In this document: positions 16,113 through 22,948 of the stretch, piece by piece
Position numbering within the stretch: position 1 is the first letter of the stretch
Layout: each line of letters opens with the position of its first letter
Origin: Verrucomicrobiota bacterium
Lineage (GTDB): Bacteria; Verrucomicrobiota; Verrucomicrobiia; Limisphaerales; J093
NCBI GenBank assembly: GCA_029907285.1
Contig: JARYMD010000019.1
Span: 1 to 22,948 of the forward strand
Length of the DNA stretch: 22,948 bases
Reading direction: 5' to 3'
Notes under the pieces: model-generated
Database searches by the model: none
What the model saw: only the letters and a program-made list of their open reading frames with translations
Told to the model about the DNA's origin: nothing
Program-made: the position numbers and the translations under genes

Positions 16113-16191
16113 CCGGCGCGCCGGGGACGGCGCGCCCTACCTGCATGCAAGGGTTCATGCACGGTAGGGCTCGCTGTCCCCAGCGAGCCGG
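16113..16191. repeat. Large imperfect palindrome, ~35-base arms, 8-base loop
   Basis: The left arm (16113-16147) and right arm (16156-16191) pair with a few mismatches and one bulge. The shared core is GGGGAC...GCCCTAC...TGCATG on the left and CATGCA...GTAGGGC...GTCCCC on the right. GGCGCGCC occurs twice in the left arm. Its size and near-symmetry suggest a mobile palindromic element rather than a terminator. Confidence 0.75.
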
Positions 16192-16627
16192 ACAACGTGC
16201 CCGGCAGTCTATTTGCGTGTATCAAGAGCCACACGGTCGTGACCGTCTTATCGACGGCGACGGAAACTGATACGGAAAAACTGACCAAACTCGCTGCTTG
16301 GAAATCTTCGCGAATATAGACGATTTTCCAATATAATCATATAGCCTTGTGAAAAACGCCCGCTTCGCACAGTATTCAGGCCATATAATGCGCGGGCTAA
16401 ACGGCGGTTCTTTTCTAGCACAGTTGTGCCCGGTTGCACTCATTTTTGAATTTTGGATTGTCGCCTTGTGCCGCGTTGTCTGCACAGCCTGCATTCTGCA
16501 CAGCCCGTATCTCTCACACCCAGAGCAGTCTGCGAGGCCGATATCCCGAAAGAATTGAGATATGCGGGCCCACCGAAATCCAGCCCACCGACCCACCCGC
16601 GCCGAAGCAAAGCCGCCACCCTGCAAC
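16192..16627. other. Noncoding remainder of the 771-bp gap, with an AT-rich island
   Basis: I see no supported gene here. Bases about 16290-16400 are much richer in A and T than the flanks and contain TATAAT at 16332-16337 and 16384-16389, but neither has a -35 box at 16-18 bases. Open frames in this stretch are short and have no recognisable motifs. Confidence 0.4.
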
Positions 16628-17296
16628 TCACTTCACCACGCCGTATCGGAGATCATCAAACACAGTTACGCTGTCGGCCTTGGTCCACAATCCAACCTTG
16701 CCTGGCCCCGGAAAAGTGCTGTCCTCAACAGCGAACAGTTCCTTGCCGTTGAACACCACTCTGAAACGTGACCCGGCGAACTCAACACGCAGCGTGCTCC
16801 ATTGCTGTTTCGGCACTTCCACCTTCACACCATAGCCGCCAACCCGCCCTACAATGTCCAGCGCCTTGCGTTTGCCCTTTTCCACCTTGTACAGAACGAC
16901 GTTGTCCTCGAGTGCATTGGCGCGAGCAATGTAGTAGTTGTTGGCGTCCAGATAACGCCACACCACCCCGCCAGCCTGGTCGTTGGTGCCGCCCATGGGT
17001 TTAAACTTTACTTCGACAAACCCGTCCTTCAACGTGACATCTGACTTGATGCACAAAGGAAAGCTCGGCTTTGGTGTCCATGCGGACTGCTTGAGCACGA
17101 ACGACCCGCTGGGTGCTGATTCGTCCTTCTCGACCGACCACTTCGGTTCCCCAGTTCCGGTGATGCCGGCTGCCCAGGAACGCGGCAGCGATCCAACGGT
17201 AGCCTTGTCAAAGTTATCCATCCGCACGCTTACGCAACCGGCGATGACGGCGGTGAGCGCAATAGCGGCCATGGTGTGGAGGCAAATGGTTCGCAT
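16628..17296 (-). CDS. Lipoprotein with a LamG/3-keto-disaccharide hydrolase-like (DUF1080) fold
   Basis: This 222-residue protein has a lipoprotein signal: MRTICLHTMAAIALTAV followed by the lipobox IAGC, with the lipidated Cys at residue 21. The mature part is rich in beta strands and contains GGVVWRYLDANNYYIARAN and WSTLRVEFAGSRFRVVFNGKELF, which resemble concanavalin-like jelly rolls of the DUF1080/laminin-G type found in many verrucomicrobial and planctomycete secreted proteins. It ends FPGPGKVGLWTKADS, typical for that fold. The likely role is carbohydrate binding or hydrolysis at the envelope; no catalytic residues can be named. It is transcribed alone, with 172 bases between its start and the TPR gene. 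Confidence 0.7.
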   Translation of the reverse strand: MRTICLHTMAAIALTAVIAGCVSVRMDNFDKATVGSLPRSWAAGITGTGEPKWSVEKDESAPSGSFVLKQSAWTPKPSFPLCIKSDVTLKDGFVEVKFKPMGGTNDQAGGVVWRYLDANNYYIARANALEDNVVLYKVEKGKRKALDIVGRVGGYGVKVEVPKQQWSTLRVEFAGSRFRVVFNGKELFAVEDSTFPGPGKVGLWTKADSVTVFDDLRYGVVK

Positions 17297-17468
17297 GAGC
17301 TATTTCTACTTCACGGGCAGCAGAATGTGAAGACCGCACATAGTCCAACTTCGGACCCGACATTGGTGCGGGCTTTCAGCCCTTATTGATACTGATCTGG
17401 CGCCTGTGACCTATGCAATAATCGTTGGCGGAGGACGGGCCGTCGATCTCAGGCTGCGCACTTGAAGT

Positions 17469-18236
17469 TCATGCCTCTTTGGGGAGTCGGTGGATGATTT
17501 GGCGCGCGCGTTTCAGCCAGGCCCGGTCCCGCTTCCGCTGAAAGTCCGGCGCATGAGAATCGTCTGAGATGAGTTCTTTCAGCTGGCCGCGAGCGAGGTC
17601 GGGTTGCCCTGTTTTTGCGTACAATTCGGCGAGTTGCACCCTTGCCCTTGCATAAGAGTGCTGTTCAAGCACGCGCTGGAAAGTGCGGATTGCATCGTCG
17701 GTTCGGCCAAGCGCGGCATAGGTTTCCGCAAGGGCCATCAATGAATGTCCGTAATCGTGATCAGGTTGGGATGCACAAACCCGTTCAAGATACGGCAATG
17801 CTTCTGCGGTTCGTTGTTGTCTTAGCAGGCACTGGCCGTAATGGGCGAGGGTATCGGGATCGTCGGGATCGCGCTCGACGGCGGCGCGGTAACATGCTTC
17901 TGCTTTGGCGAGTTTGCCCTGGTGAAAGTAAATGTCACCGAGTTCCCTGTGATGATGAGCCTTGTCGAGGTGATGTATCTGGTCTTCGAGCTCTTTGATT
18001 CGGCGCCGGTCATGAGCGCCGGGCAACTCAAACCCTCGCAGAGCTGGTCCGGCCGACACCCGGTACACGAGAAAGAAATACAGAACAGCGTTTAGAATCG
18101 GGAAAATGAAGATGAATACTGCCCACAACCATTCGCGGCGACGTATGGCATCGACAAGCATCCAAATGGCAAATGCGGCGAATAACAGCCACAACGGGCT
18201 GCTTGCCCGGAGCATGTCCGTGAGCAGGGCGATCAT
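17469..18236 (-). CDS. Membrane-anchored TPR protein with PLDc_N-like N-terminus
   Basis: The start at 18236 (MIALLTDMLRASSPLW) is preferred because the open frame upstream overlaps the end of the alkaline phosphatase gene; it gives 255 residues. The N-terminus has two hydrophobic helices (SPLWLLFAAFAIWMLVDAI and a later WAVFIFIFPILNAVLYFFLV), a pattern like the phospholipase-D-nuclease N-terminal (PLDc_N) anchor. A short linker (RRIKELEDQIHHLDKA) leads to at least three TPR-type repeats (for example LGDIYFHQGKLAKAEACYRAAVERDP and the following DTLAHYGQCLLRQQRTAEALPYLERV). It probably mediates protein contacts at the membrane. It follows the phosphatase by 35 bases and may be cotranscribed with it. 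Confidence 0.75.
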   Translation of the reverse strand: MIALLTDMLRASSPLWLLFAAFAIWMLVDAIRRREWLWAVFIFIFPILNAVLYFFLVYRVSAGPALRGFELPGAHDRRRIKELEDQIHHLDKAHHHRELGDIYFHQGKLAKAEACYRAAVERDPDDPDTLAHYGQCLLRQQRTAEALPYLERVCASQPDHDYGHSLMALAETYAALGRTDDAIRTFQRVLEQHSYARARVQLAELYAKTGQPDLARGQLKELISDDSHAPDFQRKRDRAWLKRARQIIHRLPKEA

Positions 18237-18271
18237 TCTGATGTTGTCGGTTACGGAGATGAATCTGCGGT

Positions 18272-19768
18272 TCAGGCGAACATTTCTGTTTCCCTGTCGC
18301 CGAACTCGGCTTCGTCGGCGCTGGGACCGCACTCGCTCATCAAAGGCGCAGTTGGGTTTCGGTATTCAATTCCGGCCAGCGCAAGGTAATTTTGGAAAAC
18401 ATCAGTGTTCTGGAGAAAGCCTCGGAACCGTGCCGCGCCCGGGCCGATTGCGACAAGCGGCACGTAATCGGCCGTGTGGGAAGTGCCGGTCCAGCCAACC
18501 CCAACGTGATTTGCCATGAGCTGGCCCAACTGCGCAGCAGCAGAGTTCATGTGATCAAACAAGGACTTGCTTTTGCCGTTGACTGACTCGATCAACAAGG
18601 CCGCCTTGGTTTCGGAAACTTCACAGCCGGTCGCCTCGAGCAGGATTTTCCGGACGGCCGCTGCGCTGCTCGCCGACTTCAAGTCGTCTGCAATCGCCCC
18701 GAAGGAACGTTGCGCGCGCAGAACCTGAGAGAAGAGCTTCAGACTGTCCGCGTAAGACTTGCCCAGACCAACCAGTCCGGGGTTCGAAGTGCCGTGGTCG
18801 GTGGTTACCACAAGCAACGTTTCCGGCACGCGTCGCTGAAACTCGATGCAGACTTCAATGGCTTCATCGAAAGCGAGCATCTCGCGCACAGCCGCAGCGA
18901 TATCGCAGTTATGCGCAGCGTGATCAACGCGTCCGCCTTCGACCTGCAAGATGAAATGATCCGAACGCCCGAGCCATTCAAGGGCCCGTTTTGTCATCGC
19001 GGCAAGGGTCGGGACCGACGTCAGCAATTTGACGTCGGCGTGCTGGTCCAGAGTGTAAGGCAGATGGCTCGAGGCAAAAACACCCAGCCACGGGCGGTCA
19101 AGCGACGCAGATTCCATTTCAGAAGCACGCTGGAAAACCGCGTATCCGGCATTTTGGAATTCCTTGAGCAGATCGCTTTTGTCCTTTCGTTTGTCTTCTT
19201 CAAAGAACTTGCGTCCTCCGCCCAACAGGACTTGGACCTGGCGGTCAAGGTATTGGCGTGCGATCTCCTCGGCGCTTCCACGGCTGGAGCAGTTTGCCAC
19301 GAAACCGGCAGGGGTCGCATGTGTAATCTCGGTCGTGGTAACCAATCCACGTTTCCACGAAGCTTCTTTGAATAGCTGGTACAACGGATACAGATCAACG
19401 CCGTCTGGCAGTTGATTGAGAACGCCGTTGACCACCCGCGATCCACTGCCCCACGACGATGATGCTGCTGCGGAATCGGTAACGACCGAATTCAGCGACC
19501 GCATGTTGACAAGCGCTGTAACGGCGCCGGGCATTTGCTGAAGGTCGAAGAACCGCAGCCCGCGCTGCCTGTGCAAACGCGCGAATGCATCGCCAAGTGT
19601 CAGCGTGCCCATGCTCATCCCATCGGCCACAAGGTGAATGATGTGCCGCGGCAAAGCATCGGGTTTTTGAACCGCATCTTTGGCCGAGCATGCGACAGAC
19701 GGAAAGCCCAGGGCTGACGCCACAGCCAGCCCGCTCTGCTTCAAAAATGTTCGACGATTTCCGGACAT
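18272..19768 (-). CDS. Tat-exported alkaline phosphatase (PhoA family)
   Basis: The protein (498 residues from the ATG at 19768) carries the Tat signal NRRTFLKQSGLAVASALGF. Catalytic features of the PhoA family are visible: metal-binding D49 (VADGMSMG), nucleophile S99 in TDSAAAS, E277 and D282/H286 (EGGRVDHAAH), D324/H325 (TTDHGT) and H431 (TSHTADYVP). Metal ligands are therefore intact. It should release phosphate from organic esters in the periplasm. An upstream in-frame start at 19861 adds 31 residues without signal character, so the ATG at 19768 is preferred. No Pho box could be identified by eye. The TPR gene follows by 35 bases. Confidence 0.9.
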   Translation of the reverse strand: MSGNRRTFLKQSGLAVASALGFPSVACSAKDAVQKPDALPRHIIHLVADGMSMGTLTLGDAFARLHRQRGLRFFDLQQMPGAVTALVNMRSLNSVVTDSAAASSSWGSGSRVVNGVLNQLPDGVDLYPLYQLFKEASWKRGLVTTTEITHATPAGFVANCSSRGSAEEIARQYLDRQVQVLLGGGRKFFEEDKRKDKSDLLKEFQNAGYAVFQRASEMESASLDRPWLGVFASSHLPYTLDQHADVKLLTSVPTLAAMTKRALEWLGRSDHFILQVEGGRVDHAAHNCDIAAAVREMLAFDEAIEVCIEFQRRVPETLLVVTTDHGTSNPGLVGLGKSYADSLKLFSQVLRAQRSFGAIADDLKSASSAAAVRKILLEATGCEVSETKAALLIESVNGKSKSLFDHMNSAAAQLGQLMANHVGVGWTGTSHTADYVPLVAIGPGAARFRGFLQNTDVFQNYLALAGIEYRNPTAPLMSECGPSADEAEFGDRETEMFA

Positions 19769-19954
19769 CGATTTGAAAATAGCGCGGAGATTCGCAACTG
19801 CCAATTCAGTTTTGGAATCAGCGAGGCCGCGCCTCAGACCGGCCAAAGCATGCGCGCACAACAGGCAATCGCCCTTCTCGGTGCGTGGCCAGCCTCGCTA
19901 ACGCGGATGCGCATCGCTGGTTCCGGTTCTGCGCAAAGACCAGGTGCGCGCTTG

Positions 19955-21430
19955 TCAATTCTTGGCCGCGGGTGGCGTTTTTGGCTCATATTTGTAATCG
20001 AGCCGATCCGGGACCACGCGCACCTGTGTTGTGAGCTTGAGTGGTGGTCCGGCCGGCCGCGAATACTTCAGCTCGACAAAGAACGCCGTCCAACCCTGCT
20101 GCGGCGTTTCCACTTTGGCTGTTCCGGTGCCGTTGCTCAGGTCAAAGGGCGTGCTCGACCAATTCGGCCCGAAGGTGTCCAAGCGGAAATCGCGCGCTTT
20201 TGGGTTGGTAGCCTGCCACAGCTTTGCTTCGTCGGGCCGGTCCTGAGCGACAACGCGGATTGACCCGTCTTTTTCGAGCGACCACGTGAAGCGCGGGATT
20301 TTGGCGCCTGTGAGAATAGAGAAGTAAAACGCCTGAAGAGTTTCCCACGCATCGGTGTTGCGGAGCGAATGATCCGCGTTTGGCACGTAGCGCAGGTATT
20401 TCTCGCCGGGCAACTGGTCGAAGTAGAACTGCGACGAATCCGGCAGGAAAAACTGATCGCCGCTGGCGTTTACCATGAGCTTTGGCATGGTGAACCTGTC
20501 GCGGTACTCGAACGGGTCCTCGATTTCCATCAGCGCTCTGAACTGCCGCGTACCCATCCAGCTCATGATGTCGTGCTCGACATAATCATTGATTGCCGGG
20601 GACCAAAAACCATAGGCCGCGTAGTGATGCTGCATCGATGGCACGAGGTTCAACACGTCAATGACTATCGGGACAATCGCGACCACGCGCGGGTCAACGG
20701 CTGCGGTTGTCCATGTGGTCCAACCGCGTTTGGACCCGCCGGCGACGACGAACTTGTCCACTTTGAGTCCGCCGCCTGCGTCGGTTGCGCAGAAACTTGT
20801 AACCGTGTCCATGGCGCGCACGGCGCTCTTTGTCATCGGTAGCCGCGCCGGCCATCGTTCGTCGCCGGTCCTGAGAAACTTGTCCCACGAGTATGCAATG
20901 AGATCGTCTTCAACGCGCCTCCGCCCGTCGCGGAAGAATTCCAAGGGTTGGTTGGGAACATTTCGCAATTCTGCGACAACCGATTTTGTTTCGACAGCCA
21001 CCCGTGCAAGGTTCCCGTCCGGATTTCGCGGCGCGCCTCTGTCGTTGTTTCCGCCGGTGATAAACAGGAAGCCGGTGGTGTGTTCAACTTTTGAGGGCAC
21101 GGCGATTGTCAGCCAGTGGCGCCAAACAGGGCGATCGACCTCGTTTGTTGTGAGCCATGCTTGGGAGACCATCTCAAGCAGGTGCACTGTCCCAAGGGGT
21201 GTCTGATTCGAGTTCAACAGTTTATAAGTGAAATTGGTGTCGGGCGCTGCCACATAACGGTCCAGGGCGGTTTGTTTCTTGCCGGGTCTGACGAATGAAC
21301 CCTTGCCCGTTTGCACGTATTGCTCTGCGGCTCCGCATGCAGGCAGAAACAAGAGAAAGGCGCAGAGCGCCAGCATGCTCTTCGGAGCAAACGTGGATTT
21401 TGATGCTGGAACCGGCACGGGTCTATTCAT
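19955..21430 (-). CDS. PhoPQ-activated pathogenicity-related protein (PqaA family) alpha/beta hydrolase
   Basis: This protein belongs to the PhoPQ_related (PqaA) family of secreted alpha/beta hydrolases of unknown substrate. The start at 21430 (MNRPVPVPASKS) gives 491 residues and a signal peptide with the core SMLALCAFLLFLPAC. A longer frame opens at 21517. The nucleophile motif GGSKRG is present in FVVAGGSKRGWTTW. Other family segments visible are LFITGGNNDRG, VPIVIDVLNL, AYGFWSPAINDYVEHDIM and LMVNASGDQFFLPDSSQFYFDQLPG, with the acid Asp plausibly in the SGDQFF segment and the His in NADHSLRN. Despite its name, the family is common in non-pathogenic planctomycetes and verrucomicrobia. It is divergent from the decarboxylase gene across 160 bases. 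Confidence 0.88.
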   Translation of the reverse strand: MNRPVPVPASKSTFAPKSMLALCAFLLFLPACGAAEQYVQTGKGSFVRPGKKQTALDRYVAAPDTNFTYKLLNSNQTPLGTVHLLEMVSQAWLTTNEVDRPVWRHWLTIAVPSKVEHTTGFLFITGGNNDRGAPRNPDGNLARVAVETKSVVAELRNVPNQPLEFFRDGRRRVEDDLIAYSWDKFLRTGDERWPARLPMTKSAVRAMDTVTSFCATDAGGGLKVDKFVVAGGSKRGWTTWTTAAVDPRVVAIVPIVIDVLNLVPSMQHHYAAYGFWSPAINDYVEHDIMSWMGTRQFRALMEIEDPFEYRDRFTMPKLMVNASGDQFFLPDSSQFYFDQLPGEKYLRYVPNADHSLRNTDAWETLQAFYFSILTGAKIPRFTWSLEKDGSIRVVAQDRPDEAKLWQATNPKARDFRLDTFGPNWSSTPFDLSNGTGTAKVETPQQGWTAFFVELKYSRPAGPPLKLTTQVRVVPDRLDYKYEPKTPPAAKN

Positions 21431-21590
21431 TCCCCGAGTGGCGTGTAAACCGCACTGAGCGTCAATGATTCGTTTCATCTCGAAGCTTAGGATACGGCTC
21501 TCGCTCTGAAAACTCAATCTCCGGATGAATTTTTGGCTTGTACAGCAGAGGCAAAGGCCCTAAACGCGGGTCAAAAGACGAACGTCCTCG

Positions 21591-22733
21591 ATGACACCGC
21601 AACAATTGGAACGAATCGCCCGAAAACACGGCACACCCGTCCTGGTGGTGGATCACGCCGTGCTCAGTGAAAACTACGCAACTTTCCGCCGTCACTTCCC
21701 AAAGGTGCAAGCCTACTACGCCGTGAAGGCAAACTCCAACCCCGAGATTGTCCGCACACTTTACCTGGCCGGGGCCAGCTTCGATGTCGCCTCGTGGCCT
21801 GAGTTTCAGTTGGTTTATTCGAACATACGCCGTCTCCCCGCGCGCGAACGGCAGAAGTTCATCTGGGACAAGATCATTTACGCCAACCCAATAAAACCGC
21901 GTGAAACCCTCGAAAAGCTCGATCCTTACAAGCCGCTCGTCACATATGACAACCTCGAGGAGCTGAAGAAAATCCGCAGGTTCGCCCCCCATGCAGGGCT
22001 TGTGTTGCGCCTGCGGGTCCCAAACACCGGCTCGATGGTCGAGCTTTCAAGCAAGTTCGGATGCGACCCCGGCGACGCGGTTGACCTCATTGAATCCGCT
22101 TTTGAAACCGGGCTCGTTGTCGAGGGCTTGAGTTTTCACGTGGGCAGCCAATGCACCAACTTCCTCAATTTCGTTCAAGCCCTCAACATGGCCTCCGCCG
22201 TGATGAACGAGGCACGCAGCCGCGGTTACACGATCAGGATTCTCGACATCGGCGGCGGTTTCCCGGCTCCGTATCACAGCGACGTCAAACCAATCGACGT
22301 CCTTGCGAAAAAGATCAACGCCGAAATAGACCGTCTTTTCCCGAGCGACATCGAGATAATTGCCGAGCCGGGCCGGTTCATCGTCGCAACTGCGGTCTGG
22401 GCGGTTGCTCGCATCATTGGCAAGGCACGCCGTGACGGCAAAACCTGCTATTACATCGACGACAGCGTCTATCAGTCATACAGTGGCATCATATTCGACC
22501 ATTGCTCACACAGGATCAAAGCATTCAAACCCGGCCGCAGATCAATCTGCGCCGTGTTCGGTCAGACCTGCGACGGATTGGACACAATCTCCCTGGCGGA
22601 AGAATTGCCTGAGCTGGACATTGGCGATCTGGTTTACTCGGAGAACATTGGAGCTTATTCGAGCGCGTCTGCGACTCACTTCAACGGTTTCGCGCCCGCA
22701 CAGGTAGTTCATGTCAACCTCACCCGCCGCTGA
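21591..22733 (+). CDS. PLP-dependent ornithine/lysine decarboxylase (alanine racemase-fold type)
   Basis: This 380-residue enzyme matches fold-type III amino acid decarboxylases, the eukaryotic-like ornithine decarboxylase group, which makes putrescine or cadaverine. PLP-binding K46 sits in YYAVKANSNP. H183 (SFHVGSQ), GGGFP (221-225) and EPGRF (259-263) bind the cofactor phosphate. YIDDSVYQSYSG carries the Asp that binds the substrate amine, and the GQTCDGLD motif supplies catalytic C327 and D328. The C-terminal ENIGAYSSASATHFNGF is diagnostic of this group. It is about 30-40 residues shorter than eukaryotic ornithine decarboxylase, in line with bacterial forms. The ornithine versus lysine preference cannot be told. 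A hairpin with a T-run about 105 bases downstream may end its transcript. Confidence 0.9.
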   Translation: MTPQQLERIARKHGTPVLVVDHAVLSENYATFRRHFPKVQAYYAVKANSNPEIVRTLYLAGASFDVASWPEFQLVYSNIRRLPARERQKFIWDKIIYANPIKPRETLEKLDPYKPLVTYDNLEELKKIRRFAPHAGLVLRLRVPNTGSMVELSSKFGCDPGDAVDLIESAFETGLVVEGLSFHVGSQCTNFLNFVQALNMASAVMNEARSRGYTIRILDIGGGFPAPYHSDVKPIDVLAKKINAEIDRLFPSDIEIIAEPGRFIVATAVWAVARIIGKARRDGKTCYYIDDSVYQSYSGIIFDHCSHRIKAFKPGRRSICAVFGQTCDGLDTISLAEELPELDIGDLVYSENIGAYSSASATHFNGFAPAQVVHVNLTRR

Positions 22734-22806
22734 ACGCGAGCTAACGAAACGGCACAAGTTGAGAGCCGCGGACTGATCCCGCAGAGCGCATGTGCGTCAA
22801 CCTAAG

Positions 22807-22948
22807 CTAGCTCCTGAACCGACGCATCTTCTGTTTTCTTACCCTGGTCAGGAGCAGGGTGTTTTTGTCTTCCAAGAACCATTCCATCTCCTCGCCCTTC
22901 TGCACGCCAATGGCCTCGGCCAAAGCGACCGGCAGGTTCACATAGCAG
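22807..22948 (-). CDS. AbrB/MazE/SpoVT-like DNA-binding domain protein, partial at window edge
   Basis: Reading the minus strand from the right edge gives an open frame ending in TAG at 22807. Its 46 visible codons encode VNLPVALAEAIGVQKG, then EEMEWFLEDKNTLLLTR, the swapped-hairpin barrel pattern of AbrB/MazE-type antitoxin and transition-state regulators. A basic tail (RVRKQKMRRFRS) follows. The start codon and N-terminus lie beyond the window. No toxin gene follows it downstream, where only the convergent decarboxylase lies. If a partner exists it must be upstream, outside the window. Confidence 0.75.
   Translation of the reverse strand, partial: CYVNLPVALAEAIGVQKGEEMEWFLEDKNTLLLTRVRKQKMRRFRS
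22841..22867 (+). terminator. Possible terminator for the decarboxylase, inside the AbrB-like gene
   Basis: ACCCTG (22841-22846), an 8-base loop and CAGGGT (22855-22860) form a stem followed by GTTTTTGT on the plus strand. It would terminate the decarboxylase transcript about 105 bases after its stop, but it lies within the coding part of the convergent AbrB-like gene, so it may be a chance pairing. Confidence 0.35.

Noticed and set aside
16332..16389. Two TATAAT hexamers in the AT-rich island
   Set aside because: Neither has a -35 box at the right distance, and no gene starts nearby in the matching direction.
17370..17382. A small hairpin GGGCT-TTC-AGCCC followed by TTATT, between the lipoprotein and TPR genes
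   Set aside because: The stem is 5 bp and it lies in the leader of the lipoprotein gene, with no convincing T-run; it may be a common short repeat, but not a supported terminator.
21462..21992. A 176-codon minus-strand frame opposite the start of the decarboxylase
   Set aside because: The decarboxylase frame holds all the family motifs, and this frame has none.

Overview
The window looks like chromosomal DNA from a Gram-negative bacterium of the PVC group, most likely a Verrucomicrobium. The reasons are an LpxC-FabZ fusion in a lipid A cluster, a PEP-CTERM protein, several secreted Tat- or lipoprotein-type enzymes, a PhoPQ-related hydrolase, and palindromic GC-rich intergenic repeats. The taxon is inferred from gene content, since no rRNA is present. 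No tRNA, rRNA, CRISPR array, transposase or phage gene was found.

Layout: (1) 1-302 has no confident gene. (2) 303-2647 is a translationally coupled pair, a GT4-type glycosyltransferase and a HAD-family phosphatase. (3) 2648-3162 is noncoding and carries three copies of a GTGACAGRCAC-type repeat. (4) 3163-6240, minus strand, is a conserved translation/GTPase operon in the order rplU-rpmA-obg-ychF behind a near-consensus sigma70-type promoter. Its Obg has an unusual insertion. (5) leuC at 6346-7713 is divergent from that operon. (6) 7802-8995, minus strand, is a Tat-exported Gfo/Idh/MocA oxidoreductase. (7) 9050-9149 is a two-copy 51-bp tandem repeat running into the start of lpxC-fabZ. (8) 9136-12415, plus strand, is lpxC-fabZ, then a Clp-fold serine proteinase-like gene (SDH proteinase family), then lpxA. 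(9) infA and a PEP-CTERM protein follow. (10) 13988-15856, minus strand, is an MsbA-like ABC exporter with its own terminator. (11) 15857-16627 is a 771-bp noncoding region with stacked palindromes. (12) 16628-21430, minus strand, encodes envelope proteins: a lipoprotein, a membrane TPR protein, a Tat-type alkaline phosphatase and a PqaA-like hydrolase. (13) 21591-22733, plus strand, is an ornithine/lysine-type decarboxylase. (14) The right edge cuts an AbrB/MazE-like gene on the minus strand that is too short to be called from a start codon.

Functionally, the core is housekeeping: ribosome assembly, lipid A synthesis, leucine synthesis and polyamine synthesis. Around it sit secreted enzymes and surface proteins typical of a polymer-degrading verrucomicrobial lifestyle. 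The most notable points are the Clp-fold proteinase placed between lpxC-fabZ and lpxA, the roughly 75-residue insertion inside the Obg fold, the coupled glycosyltransferase/phosphatase pair, and the repeat families in three intergenic regions.
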